From Symbiodinium natans (taxonomy: Eukaryota; Sar; Dinophyceae; Suessiales; Symbiodiniaceae), in NCBI GenBank assembly GCA_905221605.1, contig CAJNDS010001347.1, positions 594,501-658,500 of the forward strand: a DNA stretch of 64,000 nt, read 5' to 3'. A program made the translations under genes and the position numbers. The notes beneath the pieces were generated by a model. The model worked only from the letters and a program-made list of their open reading frames with translations, ran no database searches and was not told where the DNA came from. Below are positions 12,201 to 24,177 of this stretch, in pieces (position 1 is the stretch's first letter; each line of letters starts with the position of its first letter).

Positions 12201-15200
12201 GTTGTCGTAAAGGACAGCAACAGCGACGGAAACCCCCTCTAAAAACCCTACGACTGCAAGTGTGAGAATGTGTGAGAGAGAGAGGATGCTGAGGATGCTG
12301 CTCTGACACCGGGCGTAACCGGATGTTTGAGCAGCATGGGCATGGACCACAAGCTGCTGTGGGGCGTGCCATCTTACACGATGTGCATGAGTGAGTCGAA
12401 TGAGGGAGTAGGAACAGTGTAGTTGTCCCACCCGATGACACCCGCAACCTGCTCAGTTTAGCAACGCTGTCTGATCCCTGGACTTAACCCCGCCGGCTCC
12501 AGCTGCTCCAATCGATCCTTCACTCAAACCCTTTTTGCGGAGGCCTGCCACCACACTGCACAGCACCCCGGGGCGGGGTGCTGGGCTTGGCGATTTAAAG
12601 CGCCCGACTCCGAACGGATCCCAAACATTCGCCCTGCCTGCTTTGCAGATGTATGGCTCAATTCGGCTATCAGGTGCCCGGTCGCAGCTTAGGCTATGTA
12701 GGGGGGATCAGGGGGTAGCCACTACAGCAACAACAAAAAAACGGCGTCCGGGATCAGTACAGCACAGACTTCACATAAGCAGGCTGGACGGCGTCCCAGG
12801 ATGCGTGGAGCGATGTAAATACATGCATCGTGGACTGGGACGGCTCCAGTGGTGGAAAGAATGGTAGCGGATGACATCCTGTTTGGTGACATGCTGGCGG
12901 GGGTCAGCCAGGCTAGGACAAGGGCTTACCGAAGCCAAGAGGGATCAACTAGAGTAGTACTGTCCTGTCTGTCAACCTAAGCCAGCTACTTCTTCTTTCC
13001 AAGGGTGTTCACTCCGAAAGCATGAAAGATTAGGAAGCTTCTGTTTCCAGGGGTCAGCACAAGGCACAGAGCCATCCCAGACGCCTCAAACTTTGGGACG
13101 CTTAGCTGCGCTTGCCTACGCTTAGCTGCAGATCATTGGCTGTCGTAAGCCCTGCCACTTCACTCAAAGCTCATACAGGGTATTGCGAGATCCTTCGTGG
13201 CAGTGTGGGGAAGGCTTTGGCACGCACATGCCGCAGCCAACCCCCCCCTGTTGTGCAGGAGGCACGGGCTTAAGCTCAAAGACAGCCCTCGATGGCAAAA
13301 AAGCCCCAGAACACTTCACCTTGGCCGGCTCAAACAAGCTAGAATGGAGCGGAGGACGTGTCAGGCATGCCACCTGGAACTGAGGAGGGTCGGTGCGTGC
13401 AGCTATGTTTGGATGACCCAACATCATGGGTCTTATTTGCTTGACAAGCTTAGGCCCATGTCGACAATTGCAGGTGCCTCAGTCCAGCCTCGCATCAATA
13501 ATCATGGATGCTACCACTTGAGTCCTAATCCCTGAAGATCCTGAAGGGATTTGAAAGTAGAGGGCAACACCATTCCCTCCTCAGTCTCCTCAATGATCGC
13601 CGTCTTGGCGCAACTACCCAAATGGCATGACAACCAGGGCGGGCATGAAATGCAAAGGGAGGCGTGCCCGGAAATCGTTCAGATGCTACAGTACACCCAC
13701 CAATGCCAGGTGACAAGAAATTCGAAGTTGGTTTCCGTGAAGCCAACTGGTGGGGCTGAATACGTTCAGATCTGGTGGGGACCCCCTTGCTGTCTCGGCA
13801 ACGACCCCCTTCGGAATCGAAGCACAACGCAGTGCTTCAAGAGGCTCACATTCACTCACATTCACATGTCAAGTCCCGCAGCTTGCCCCGTGGCGGTGTC
13901 CTTTCTTCCGGCTCGGGGCCTTTTTCTTCCAGTATCTTCCAAGGTCTCGTGTGTTCGCCGGGATACGGCCCACTCTAAGCGAACAAGGCTGTCCTAACCC
14001 CAACCTCACCAGGGCATACCAGGTCTAAGGCAACTCGGCTTCGAGATACTGACCCGTAACTGACATGAAGCGCAGAAACAAGCGCATGGGTCGGAAGATC
14101 ATATCAGGGGTCCTTCAGAAAGTTTCAGGGGGTCATAGAATCCTGGATGCAGCCTCCAGACTTGCATAGGGGCATAAGGTACAGGGGATGTCTAGTGAAC
14201 TTACGCAGACTATCGCAGAATCAACTCTGAAAGGAAGCGATTTTCATGGCAAAGGTTCTCAAATTGTATGCAGAAAGCATTGTCAGGGCACATCTGCAGG
14301 AGCTGTGCTTGCATTGAACGATCAGAGACCTTTCGCCGGCATGTACCAGCACAAACTCAGCTGAGCTCATGCCTAGCGCGCCTAGAGTCAAACAACCACA
14401 GCATACTAGAAAAGAAGCCTGAAGGCTCTGAAGGCTCTGAAGGCTCTGAACGCCAAACGCTTTCCACAAAGCTGCCAGTTGCAGCTTTCCTCTGAAAGGG
14501 GGACGTTGCAGTTTCGAAGGCTGCGAAGGGCTGAAGCCGCAGCATTCTATTACCCCCCAATCAGAGCAACAGGCGGACACCGGATCCAGGGAGCTGCTGC
14601 TCTGCTCTGCCACATGCCTGGCCTTGAACCGCGCGTAACAATTTCCTTTACAAGCCTTCGGCGGTACGGTGGCTAACGGTGACTATGCATGTTTCCTCAT
14701 GTTTGCTGAGGATGTGTTGATCATGTTTACTGAGGATGTGTTGTGGGTCTCGAACCTTGCTGCTCAAATCTCGTAGATTCAAACCCGAACAAAACTCCAG
14801 GAAGTTTCGGACGAGCAGAATTCGTAGCTTGCTGCTACGCCATTTAGATCTAGATGATCTAGAACATATCCAGCCTTATAGTTGCTGAGGCCTTGCAGCT
14901 TCCGCACCTTGGCCGTTACTTACATGTAGGAAACCTCTACGTCACAACAGTTACCACGATCATCCATAGTGGATGTGTCCTTGACGTCAAGTCCACGCTG
15001 AGCAGACAAAGCAGAATCGAAAACTTCTGAAGTGGAGAATGCAGACTCCAGACTTCAGGTGCCGTGCAGTTGTGTGTGCTATGGGCGCCATCCCCCTTCC
15101 GCATCGGAGAGTGTCCAAAACGACTCTCTCCAACTGGGATAGCCGTTGTGGCCTGCCCAGGGGACTTGTGTGTCCCAAGATGCGGGGGCGGATTCTTAAA

Positions 15201-17100
15201 TGGGCCTCCAGGCAGCTCCGACACTGATCGCGGCAGATCGATTTCAGTCCACATGGGATCCATTCAAACGGTGCCGCCGACATAACACCTACCAGGCTCG
15301 CGCTATAGAATGCCCGGCGATGTCTGTGCTCAAAACTTGTCGGGACTTGTGCACAGCTCTGGAAGCACCTATGGGCACAGCAACCTTGAAAAGATACCTG
15401 AGCTACTCTGAAGCCACGTCCATGCCACCAAGCTGTCGCCACAAGTCCCACCTTCACACAAAGCGCGTCTGGCGCTGAAGTTGGAGTGGAGGGGCTTGGA
15501 TTTGGAATGGTCATTAGAACTTGTCTTCATTCATGCCCATCTTCTTCTGCTTTTGGGGTGTCAGACCTACACGGGGTTGTTTCCGGTAAGCCAGTGTGGA
15601 TAACTAGAGATGTATAACAATATAGTGGGCACGTAGCTTGCTGATCTGCTTCGATTGAATGGGCTTCAGAGGCACGTCACAATGGAACCCTTCACGCCCC
15701 GCGGAGTTTGCAGCATCTCTTACGCATTCTACTGTAGTCGATTCTACCCTCCCTGGCACTGTCGGAGGATTGGCCTTCGTGAGTATAAACAGGTGATCCA
15801 CGAAGGATCTGGCAGACATGGAAAGTCCCATGGAAAGATGAGAGACCACCAGGCCCCAGAGTGACAGAAAATCCTCACGGCTGCTCTCCTCTCTTCGCTA
15901 ATCTCATTCTTTGACTGTGAAAGCTTTTCTGGGGCCAAGCAACAACTGCGGAGGGGTTTGGCCTGTGCCGAAACTCCTCCGCTGGTCGTGTCTGCGGGTG
16001 CAGAGCATCTCGGAGAACGCACTGATGGCTTCGATCCGCTGGCACTGCCACTGACATCCTGAAGCCTCCTGACTCAACCTATAGGACCATCTTCAGACAG
16101 AGCCCTGCCGGTGGCAGCCTCAGAGGAAAAGACGCCTCTAGCGATCGACTTGGAATTTGCACCAAAGCTGAAAACTTAAAGCATCTCGTGCTTGCGGGAG
16201 TGGTAAACTTGTGGAACCAGCAAGCTCGAAATAAACCCAATGCTTCTCAAAGCCCTGACATGCGGCAAAAAACTCATGACCCTTCGTGGTCAGCTCATGC
16301 TCTTGAGGTGCTCGACGCTCGATCCCTCATGGTGCTTCGATTGCCAAGTCGTGGCCCGCAGAGGGGGTCGCGGATATCATAACATCACATCATTTGTCCG
16401 CTGCCTTTAATCAAACTGATGGTTCTGGAACTTCTGCTGTTGCATCCAGGCGCGTGCCAGTCAAATTGGTCCTAAAGTGTTTTGATCCTTTCGCGGGCCG
16501 CAGGTCACATCTTGCCCACACAGCTGCTGCAAAAAAAGCTACCCAAGGAGTGTATCTACTGGAACTACTGGAGACCTTTGCCTAAGGCGTCTCCCTGAGC
16601 ATTGTCAGCTTGGGACATGTTTTGGAGAACAACTTTCTAAGAGGAGATGTGCCTTGCAGCCAATTAAAGTGCACGGCGCAAATCTGCACGAACGATGTCC
16701 TTAGGTCACGAAGAGGTTAGAGGTTCAGGGTTTGGAGCCCATGCAGGGCTGGGGTGACGAATCTCCATTCAACGACTGCACATTTCCAACCTCCTGAAAC
16801 CTCTTGCTTTGATTGCGCAACAAGGTTGGTGCAGCTACCCCTTACTACACAGTTTGATGCTGCAACGCAGACTGTGCAAACTCATGATGCCCACACCATC
16901 GCACCAAAGAGTTTCACCTCTTCTTTTTGTATCCTTGCTTATCGTTTCGGCGCTTACCCAATCGATCACTGGAGCATAGATTTCGCTACCATGCGAAATC
17001 GTACGTAGCAGCCATAGATCACTGTCAAGAGCTGTCAGCAGCTAGCCGCGCTTTTCTCAAAGAGCGCAGCCAAGCATCAGCAACTAAGTCGGTAGTATCT
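9249..17100. other. intergenic stretch with no recognised gene
   Basis: I see no domain, RNA gene or clear splice-linked exon series. A few short coding-like pieces occur, such as a minus-strand frame near 9770-9940 containing LPTEILDLLLNARLALF, but they stand alone. The only ordered structure noted is a short 9-bp tandem repeat at 14418-14450. Confidence 0.45.
14418..14450. repeat. 9-bp tandem repeat (GAAGGCTCT)n
   Basis: About three and a half copies of GAAGGCTCT lie in an otherwise unannotated region. Confidence 0.8.
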
Positions 17101-17127
17101 CTGTGCCACAGAGGGCGATCCGCTTAG

Positions 17128-17922
17128 ATGGAGCAGAGGTACGCTTCCTGGAATGGGGACTGGAGCAGCTTCATGGACGAAGTGACTGCCACTTGCGGGT
17201 GGAGCTGTGGGTTGATGCGACTAAGGACGACGACCTCCACAAAGATCAAGGCAAAGGATGGATGGAGCTACTTGTTGGACCATCTTGAAAAAACTCGGGG
17301 GAAGACGAAGGTGGACTCGTTGGGCGACGCCTTTCATGAGCTCTTCAAGAAGGAGGCTTCCAGCAAGAATGGCGAGGAGATCAATGACTGTGAGATGCGT
17401 CTCAGGGCCCTGGTTCGCAGGTCAAGAACCAGCTTGGCTCAACGGGATGCAGAGGTGAAGAAGCGAAAGACAAGGAGTACCTACATCCCGGAAACTTCTG
17501 GCGAGGACTGCGGGGTCGACGAGTCCACCAACCAGCAAGAGTACGACAACTTCGCGGGGCACACTGGCGGGAACAAGGACGAGCTGGAGGAGATCGCCAC
17601 TTGGAACCGAGAGGCCTGGCAGGCACTGGAAGAGGGGCCTGAGGATGAAGAGATCCTGGCGAACTTCAAGGGAGGCTCCTCGAGCCTTAGACAAAGCTCA
17701 CGGAACGGGGTCTCGATCCCGTGTCCAATCCAAATGCCGCCTAGGCTGGCAACAAGAGTTCGTGGAAAGGCCCCATCTCTCACAGTGTTCCAGACCCCAA
17801 CGACAAGCCTATGGAGCCAAGAGAAACAGAAAGGGCTAGCCACAGGCTCACTGTGCCGGCTTCGTGACCAATTGCCCCCCTCGGAGAGCAATGACGTGAC
17901 AATCATGAGACCGAGCTCGTGA
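17128..17922 (+). pseudogene. decayed copia-type retrotransposon Gag fragment
   Basis: An open frame of 264 codons contains LLDHLEKTRGKTKVDSLG, then HELFKKEASS, RLRALVRRS and DAEVKKRKTRS. It also has an acidic tract with ETSGEDCGV and EEIATWNREAWQALEEGP. This order and wording match my memory of Gag-like regions of dinoflagellate Ty1/copia polyproteins. The central part expected between the RALVRR block and the AEVKKRK block is short, which suggests an internal deletion. A neighbouring frame upstream (LWVDATKDDDLHK) suggests an early frameshift. No protease, integrase or reverse transcriptase is seen downstream, so this is read as a relic. The family is recognised from memory, not from a search. 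Confidence 0.5.
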
Positions 17923-20390
17923 CCATGAGGACATCGCGCGGAGTATGATTTCATCATGGAGCAGGGCAGCTGCCACCTGGACAGCTAGCGACGATCGCCA
18001 TGCGGCGAGCTCATGCTTGGACAGGCCCTTCTTGCTTTCGTCCAAGTTCCGTACGACATGGATGCCACTATCAACTTCCGGCAGGGCATTGGGGTGTTCC
18101 GGCGTCTGTCAGCACGCAATGTAGTCCAAGGAACCACCTCGTGTTGCTCATGACAATTTGGCTGGGCATGGAAGGTCCGATTGTGAAGCAGCTCTCCGAA
18201 GTCTCTTTGTAGCAGCCACGCACACCACAAGAAGAAACGAAGGGGATCCGCTTACTCCGGAGTGTCAGGCGGTAGCGCCTGGTGGGCCGGGGTGTTCGGG
18301 CCTGAAGGCCAGGTCTAGAAATGATTGCGAGAGGCCGCAATCAGATTGCGGGTGGGCGCCCTTCTCCGGGTTGCGGAGGATATGTTCGGGAGAGACGGGC
18401 CGGACCTCGCAGAAGCACTAGGGTTACCACACCTGCACTCGCTGGCCTGTGGTCAGTTTGGGGTTGGGAGCTCTGGGTTTTTGGGCCTTAAGGCTTAAGG
18501 TTTAGGGGTGTTGAGACGCTTTGATACTGCAAGAATGTACACCCTCTCCTCGTAAGAACCCCAAAACTGTGAGGGCCCGAGTGAGGGCCGAAATGGTTGC
18601 AACGTTTTAACCCCCCCCCCTCCTACAATCCTGTTTAAGGCAGGGATGCCATGCATGTGTGTCAACAGAGGCTCGCCCTTGAATGCATATTCACAAAGCA
18701 CTTCATTTCCGAGCAGCGCCATCGGAGATGAGAACATCGTAAACCCGCACCTCGCAGTTTCCTTTGTCAGAGCTGCTGGCCAGATGACATGATGCTGAAA
18801 GAAAATGTCCAACATGATTCAACTCGTCGGACTTCAATCTTCGGGTTCAACGGCGAGTGCACTCATTCTCGAGCCAGGGTCAGGAGTCAAGGGTATGTGT
18901 TTGTCAACTGCTTGCCCCACCTTAAAAAAGCAAAAGAAGGAAAAAGAAACGGATGCTCAAACCTCTCTGGCCGGCTGAACTCCGAGGCCGCCGGCCGTCC
19001 GAAGGGCCCGCGCTCCAACTCGCGAAGGAAGGCCTCTCAGAGTCCACCGGGTTTTTCTTTCGAATCCACCGGGTTTAAGGTGAGAGGGCCTGGACTTCCA
19101 AGACACTGGACAAAATTGCAAATTGTCTCGGCCATGCGTGAGTGGCCGCGAGGCACTCTCGCACAAGGCAGGCAAGGTTCTTGGGCCCATCGAGTCGACA
19201 ACGATGATTTACGGAAAGCATAAGAAGCGTTGAGAAGCTGCATAAACCCGATCGCACCTCTACTTGGGTGGTTTAGCAAGCAAACTGGGCCATGGGTATG
19301 CAACTTTGAAGCTGAAGAAACCGAACCTCGCCGCTGGCCTTGTGAGTGACCAAGCAAACACTCTCGGCACTCGCATCCTGTAACAGTTTCCTTGGCTGCT
19401 CAAGCAACGGTCCGGATTTTATCCTTGGCATGCGGCTGACTAAACACGATTACGTCGACAAGGGATACGCGCCATACACCAGGCCTACCTGACATGAAAA
19501 GACACTCGATACCCCTAGCTAGGCCGCAGTTCAGCCCTTTTCCGTTTACACATCTCACTGTTGTTTTGAACGATCGAACATGGACTGTCGACCTGTAAAG
19601 TGCGTGTCTGTTGCTGCGCACGCATCCATGCGTAGTTTCAATCCACTCCGAGGCACCCGAGTCCGGCCGTCCGCTTCCGGAGCATGGGCCTCGTTCTACA
19701 GCGACAGCCCGGCTGAAGAAATCATGAAGGGGCGCCCTTCAACTGTCAACCGGCCGGCAGTTCGCAAAAGCAAGACCGCTCTCGGTCAAAATCTAGGCAT
19801 CGAAGGTGCTTATCATGCGGGCCGAAACCAGACTTTACTGCACCAAGCAAGCAGTGTCGTCACCTGTAGGTTCGGTCCTTCTCAGACTTTTCCATCCCTT
19901 GTGCTGGGGCTGCTAGGGCCTCATGGGTTGGGATGATGACGTTCAGATTCAGATTCCAGGTTCGGCCTAAACAAAGAAGCGAGCAATGTAGGCCGTGGGC
20001 GGAGATTGGCAAGCTCTACATGCCAGTCTCAGCAAACCTAACCTCTGAAGATTAGAGGATTCAGCGCACCACCTGAACCGAGCGGCTTCTCCTCGACCAA
20101 AGGCCAGGTTTTATACCGGCGGAAGGGTGCATTCACCTCGGGCGGTCATGGAAGAAGGCAGGCGCAGCAGTCACAGCTACAAAGGCTTTGTTGAAATTGC
20201 CGGGCACGGATTTCTGATCTTGGGATGCCGCAAGGTGCTGCAAGGCGCGGCATGAAGAATACGAAGCCCCGAGCAACCCTCCTACATCCTCCTACTGGAG
20301 CAAAGCACCTGAATCCCCTTGCACCTCGTCACTGTCGAAATCACAGATGAGGTCCGCATCCTGCTGATCGTCATCGAAGCTCCTCATTCA
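17923..20390. other. intergenic stretch with no recognised gene
   Basis: The first few hundred bases may be more of the decayed retroelement next door. From about 18.4 to 20.4 kb nothing is recognised on either strand. A run of nine or ten C lies at about 18610. Confidence 0.4.
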
Positions 20391-20396
20391 AATCGG

Positions 20397-20417
20397 GGGG
20401 GGGGGGGGGGGGGGGGG
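20397..20417. repeat. poly-G tract of about 20 bases
   Basis: A nearly pure G run. Its length may be unreliable in the assembly. Confidence 0.9.
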
Positions 20418-20519
20418 ATGCGCAACCTTCTAGTATGCTGTCTCAGTCTGAAGGGCTGGAAAGTCAGCACTGGCACGAAATCGCATGTTGGAAAAGTCGC
20501 AGGCATGCGCCTTTGCGAA

Positions 20520-21070
20520 CTACATTTGGTTGACCTTCAGAACCATATAAACTGCTTAAATTACTCTAATCTGCTGAATTGATTTCGAAAACCCGATTTT
20601 GCCAATTCAATGAATTTAACTGATGGAACTAGTTTAGTTAAGGTCAACAAAACGAAATAAAGACTAAAATCAGCAAGGATGGTTTTCGAAGTTAATCATT
20701 TAAATTCAGTCCAATTAAAACACCAAAACAAATTGATTGTATGAATCAAACTAACTCATTGAATGGCTTTAATCGAAACTCAGTTAAGTCCTTCCAGTCC
20801 TTCCTGTACAGCCTGCCCTCTCCCCCGCCCCCCTGTCCTCCCTACAAAATGCCACGGGCGCAAGGTAGTCTTGCAACAAAACTAAGGGGCATACTGCTGT
20901 CGACCTGTAATTTGTAACCTATCCTTCTGTAAAAAGAAACTAATTACATCTAATTAAGGTGTACGCTGCTTGTGGCTCATGAAAAAAACTTTGCGAATAA
21001 CACTTTGGTTTTGCGAACTCCTTCAAGTTCAAACTTATTCTAATCCGCTTCATCTAATCCTCTTCACTAT
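20520..21070. other. AT-rich island without genes
   Basis: The base composition drops to strongly AT-rich, with repeated AATTNAA-like words, in sharp contrast to the GC-rich surroundings. It resembles the AT-rich flank at 34440-34540 in the composite element region. No coding signal is seen. Confidence 0.6.
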
Positions 21071-21214
21071 ATTAGTCGCTCCCACTCGGACAAGCCAGGC
21101 GAGGCACCAAGTCTGGCTCGAACCTCTGTTGATGCACAAGGTGATACTCATCTTCTGGTGGAACACTCCTTCCAGTTGTTTTCCTAGCTTCCCACCTTGC
21201 TCAGCAGGGCGCTC

Positions 21215-21400
21215 AACCCCAGAGAATCCCCAAAGAATCCCTGTAGTGCCCAACCCAACCCCCGAGTCCCCAAAAAAAATCCCTGGGGTGCCCAACCCCA
21301 CAGCGTCCCCAAAGAATCCCTACAATGCCCCAAAAAGCGCCTGGAGCGCCCAACCTCCGAGTATCCCCAGACAATCCCTGCAAATTCCAAATCTGTAAGG
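21215..21400. repeat. degenerate tandem repeat of about 50 bp
   Basis: Successive blocks share CCCCAAAGAATCCC followed by a GCCCAACC-type word, three to four copies, each diverged. The proline-rich frames on both strands are consequences of the repeat. Confidence 0.65.
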
Positions 21401-21969
21401 CGGGGATTTTTCTTGGGTCGGCTTCGGGATTTCGGGGCTGCTGGCCCAGGAATCATGGGTTTGGGAGTTTCGAAAAACCGTGTTTTGATCACTCTGCGGT
21501 ACATCCAGGACCGGCTTGGGTAGCCAAGTCTAGCTGTGTTGTCCGTGTTAGGCCGGTTCGGGACCTCGAGTGTGAGTCTCGCAACTGGCCTCGGGCCCTC
21601 GACAGAAACAGATTGCGCATAGCATAGTGCTTCGCATTGCACTCAGCATAGAGCTTAGCATAGCACACATTGACATCACTACAGACTCGCCGCTGCTCAT
21701 TGCAGCAGGGTGCATGTGGCTGAAGGTCTTCCGTGATGCCAGATGTCCACCCTCGCTCCTGAAAGCGAGTACAACTTGCCACGGCGTACTCCACAATTGC
21801 AAAAGAAGACAGTGACAGGCTGCAGTTCAACTGCGTTGAAGGTGCAGCCAAAGAATCAACAAAAGAAAGTGCCTCAAACAAATTGGAGGTTGTCAAGCCT
21901 GTTTTGAATGGCTGCTCTGAGTCGGGGGCAGGCCCTACTCCAGGCATCATGGGATCATGGGGTCTTCAA

Positions 21970-23299
21970 ATCCGATCCAGAAGAGTGCGCCTCTCATCGC
22001 AGGGAAAACCGGTGCATCGCTCGCGAAGGAGATTGCGGACGTGGACGCGGCTGTGGGTGGGGAACCTTGAGGTGCTGAGCAGCGCATAGGCACATGTATG
22101 TGGACAGCCCTGGCATTTCAACCTCGAAACTTGTTCCGCAAGTCAGCTTTCAAGCACAGGCACATTACCGCTGCTGTCTGGAGCGCGCGCTGCAAGGGCG
22201 ACACGAAGATTGCTTCCGGCGGCTTTAAATCGGCATCGTCGAGCAACATCTTCATGATGGTTGCCGCCTTACGTTCCAAGCATCATGCCACTCACGTTTC
22301 GACTCGTTGATTGCATATTGTCGGCCAATGCCCGGCGCAACCTGTCATACTACGGGGCATGTCGAAGCTTTTTCTTGTCCATCTCCTACTGGCACTCGGA
22401 TAAAGACACTGCAATGTGGCCTTGGACCGACCAGAGGTGTGAAATGGCTTGACTATGCGGCCCGTGCTGATGGATAGCAGATACTAAGATGAGGCTGTAC
22501 CGCCTCGTAGCATGCCATGGCAAGCTGATAGCCCGAAACACATGCTGAATCTTGACCCAGGCAGCGGTGGCCACGGCCTGTTCCTGCCCTTTGGCGGACA
22601 GCCTCGGCAATACGAGATGAGGTAACGGACTACTCAAGATATCCTAAGCCTAGAGGGGATTCCACCACGAGATGTGCAGCTGATCATGCTCGAGGCTGGA
22701 CCCTTCCATCGCTGAGGAACGGAGCGTCCTTCAAACCTTCGTCGCTCAACGCAGATTTCCGGGCGGTCCTTAGACGATATACTGCTTGCCCGCTGCAACG
22801 ACAATTCACGTTGTTTTGCTTTCTTTTGCCAAGGCCTGCTTTCGAATGCTACGTCGGTAAATTTGATGGGTGTGTGTGTGTGTGTGTGCATGTGTGCATG
22901 TGTGCATGTGTGCATGTGTGCATGTGTGCATGTGTGCATGTGTGCATGTGTGCATGTGTGCATGTGTGCATGTGTGCATGTGTGCATGTGTGCACGTGTG
23001 CATGTGTGCATGTGTGGTGTGTGTGTGTGTGTGTGTCCAAAGGACACGACACAAGCAAGGCTAAGCCCACATTCTCGTCCCAGAAAGGCTCATCCCTGGC
23101 TACTCAAGTGCGGCTTGCTTATCCTGGGCCCATACAAGCCGGGCGGCTCCATGGCCTCTTGGTGCTGGTCATTATCGTTGATCTGGCCTTGCTCGGCAAG
23201 TGCCTGTTGCCTCAGCTCGGATGGGGTCGGATTTGAAGTTGCGGATCGCGTTTGGATAAGTAGCGTTGTTGTTGCTGTTGTTGTTGTTGTTGTTGTTGC

Positions 23300-23340
<41 letters not shown>

Positions 23341-24177
23341 CGACGACGATGATGATGATGATGATGATGATGATGACGATGACGATGATGACGATGATGC
23401 AATGATGACGATGGTGCTGCTGCTTCGGAAGATTAGACTGAAAAAGTCTCGTTGTCACTGTATATGTAGGGCAGGCCCCCTTGTCACTGAAGATGCTCCA
23501 CCATGTTCGACAAGAATAGACAGTTCGGTGCGACCGAGAATGTAGTCTCAACAAAGTCCCACACCGATATTCGCCTCGGCTTCCTGCCCAGAACAAGCAG
23601 ACCTGGATCCGGTCTCCTTCCCCCCTACCCAACTTTTGTGACAGACCCCCCACCCCCCCCCCGGCTCTGTGGGACCCCCCAATCGCACAGCTGCAAACCG
23701 ATCGTGGAGGGTCTTGCCTGGCGGCTCTACAATACAGAGGGATGCCTCAAAAACACACCTCTTTCCCCCTCCCCCCTGGGCCGGCCCGGCATCCGAGGCG
23801 GCGCGCGCAAGCATTTACAAGGAAAATGGCTAATGCGCCGACCCGTCGGCGCATTCGCGCGTGCGCCAATTCTGTTACACAAAAACCGAGACTTTCGGGA
23901 AAGGCTTCGGAGGGTGGGAGACCGGACAGGGCTGCCGTAGGAGGGGACGGGGAACTTGAACATTCGTCACGGCACGCCCTGGCACTAGCCTGGAGTTCAT
24001 TGCAAGCAAGACGCACGGCAGACTTTTCTGCGACATTGTGCAAAGCCTGCCAGGGAAGAGATGATGTATTTATTCTCGCTGAACCTTACCTTGAGGCATC
24101 TTGGACCCTCTTAAACCCAACTCTCGGAATCAGAGCAAGCCCAGCCGCCCAGCCTCACCATGACGAACGAGGAAGAC
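21970..24177 (-). CDS. histidine phosphatase (phosphoglycerate-mutase-like), intron-rich, partial
   Basis: Small minus-strand exons spell a histidine-phosphatase superfamily protein in the right order. 24177-24154 encodes FLVRHGE with the catalytic RHG. About 24046-24023 encodes ALHNVAEK. 22602-22552 encodes LSAKGQEQAVATAAWVK. 22249-22169 encodes LDDADLKPPEAIFVSPLQRA and ends LQTAA before a GTAATG donor. About 22050-21975 encodes VHVRNLLRERCTG followed by PCDERR. The RHG, HN, G-x-x-QA, SPLxRAxQTA and LRE...CDxR motifs are those of the cytosolic PGAM-like branch. The RHG exon is 24 nt and phase 0, flanked AG|G on both sides with a GC donor. The exon with the second catalytic His and the N-terminus were not found; a frame near 21.7-21.8 kb may be the tail. 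A (GTGTGCAT)n array and trinucleotide arrays lie in one intron. Outer exon ends are approximate. Confidence 0.72.
22868..23036. repeat. (GTGTGCAT)n 8-bp tandem array flanked by (TG)n
   Basis: About 16-17 near-perfect copies of GTGTGCAT between short TG runs. It lies inside an intron of the histidine-phosphatase gene. The HVCMCACVHV-type frames on both strands are artefacts. Confidence 0.95.
23262..23402. repeat. (GTT)n then (GAT)n trinucleotide arrays
   Basis: About nine GTT units with one interruption, followed by a long GAT/GAC array. The homopolymeric Asn, His and Ile frames it creates are not genes. Confidence 0.95.

Noticed and set aside
22806-23405. Cys/His/Val-rich and poly-Asn/His frames
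   Set aside because: They arise from (GTGTGCAT)n and trinucleotide arrays.
23820-23840. AAAATGGCTA, resembling part of the reverse complement of the dinoflagellate spliced leader
   Set aside because: Only about ten bases match, with no donor or RNA structure; likely chance.
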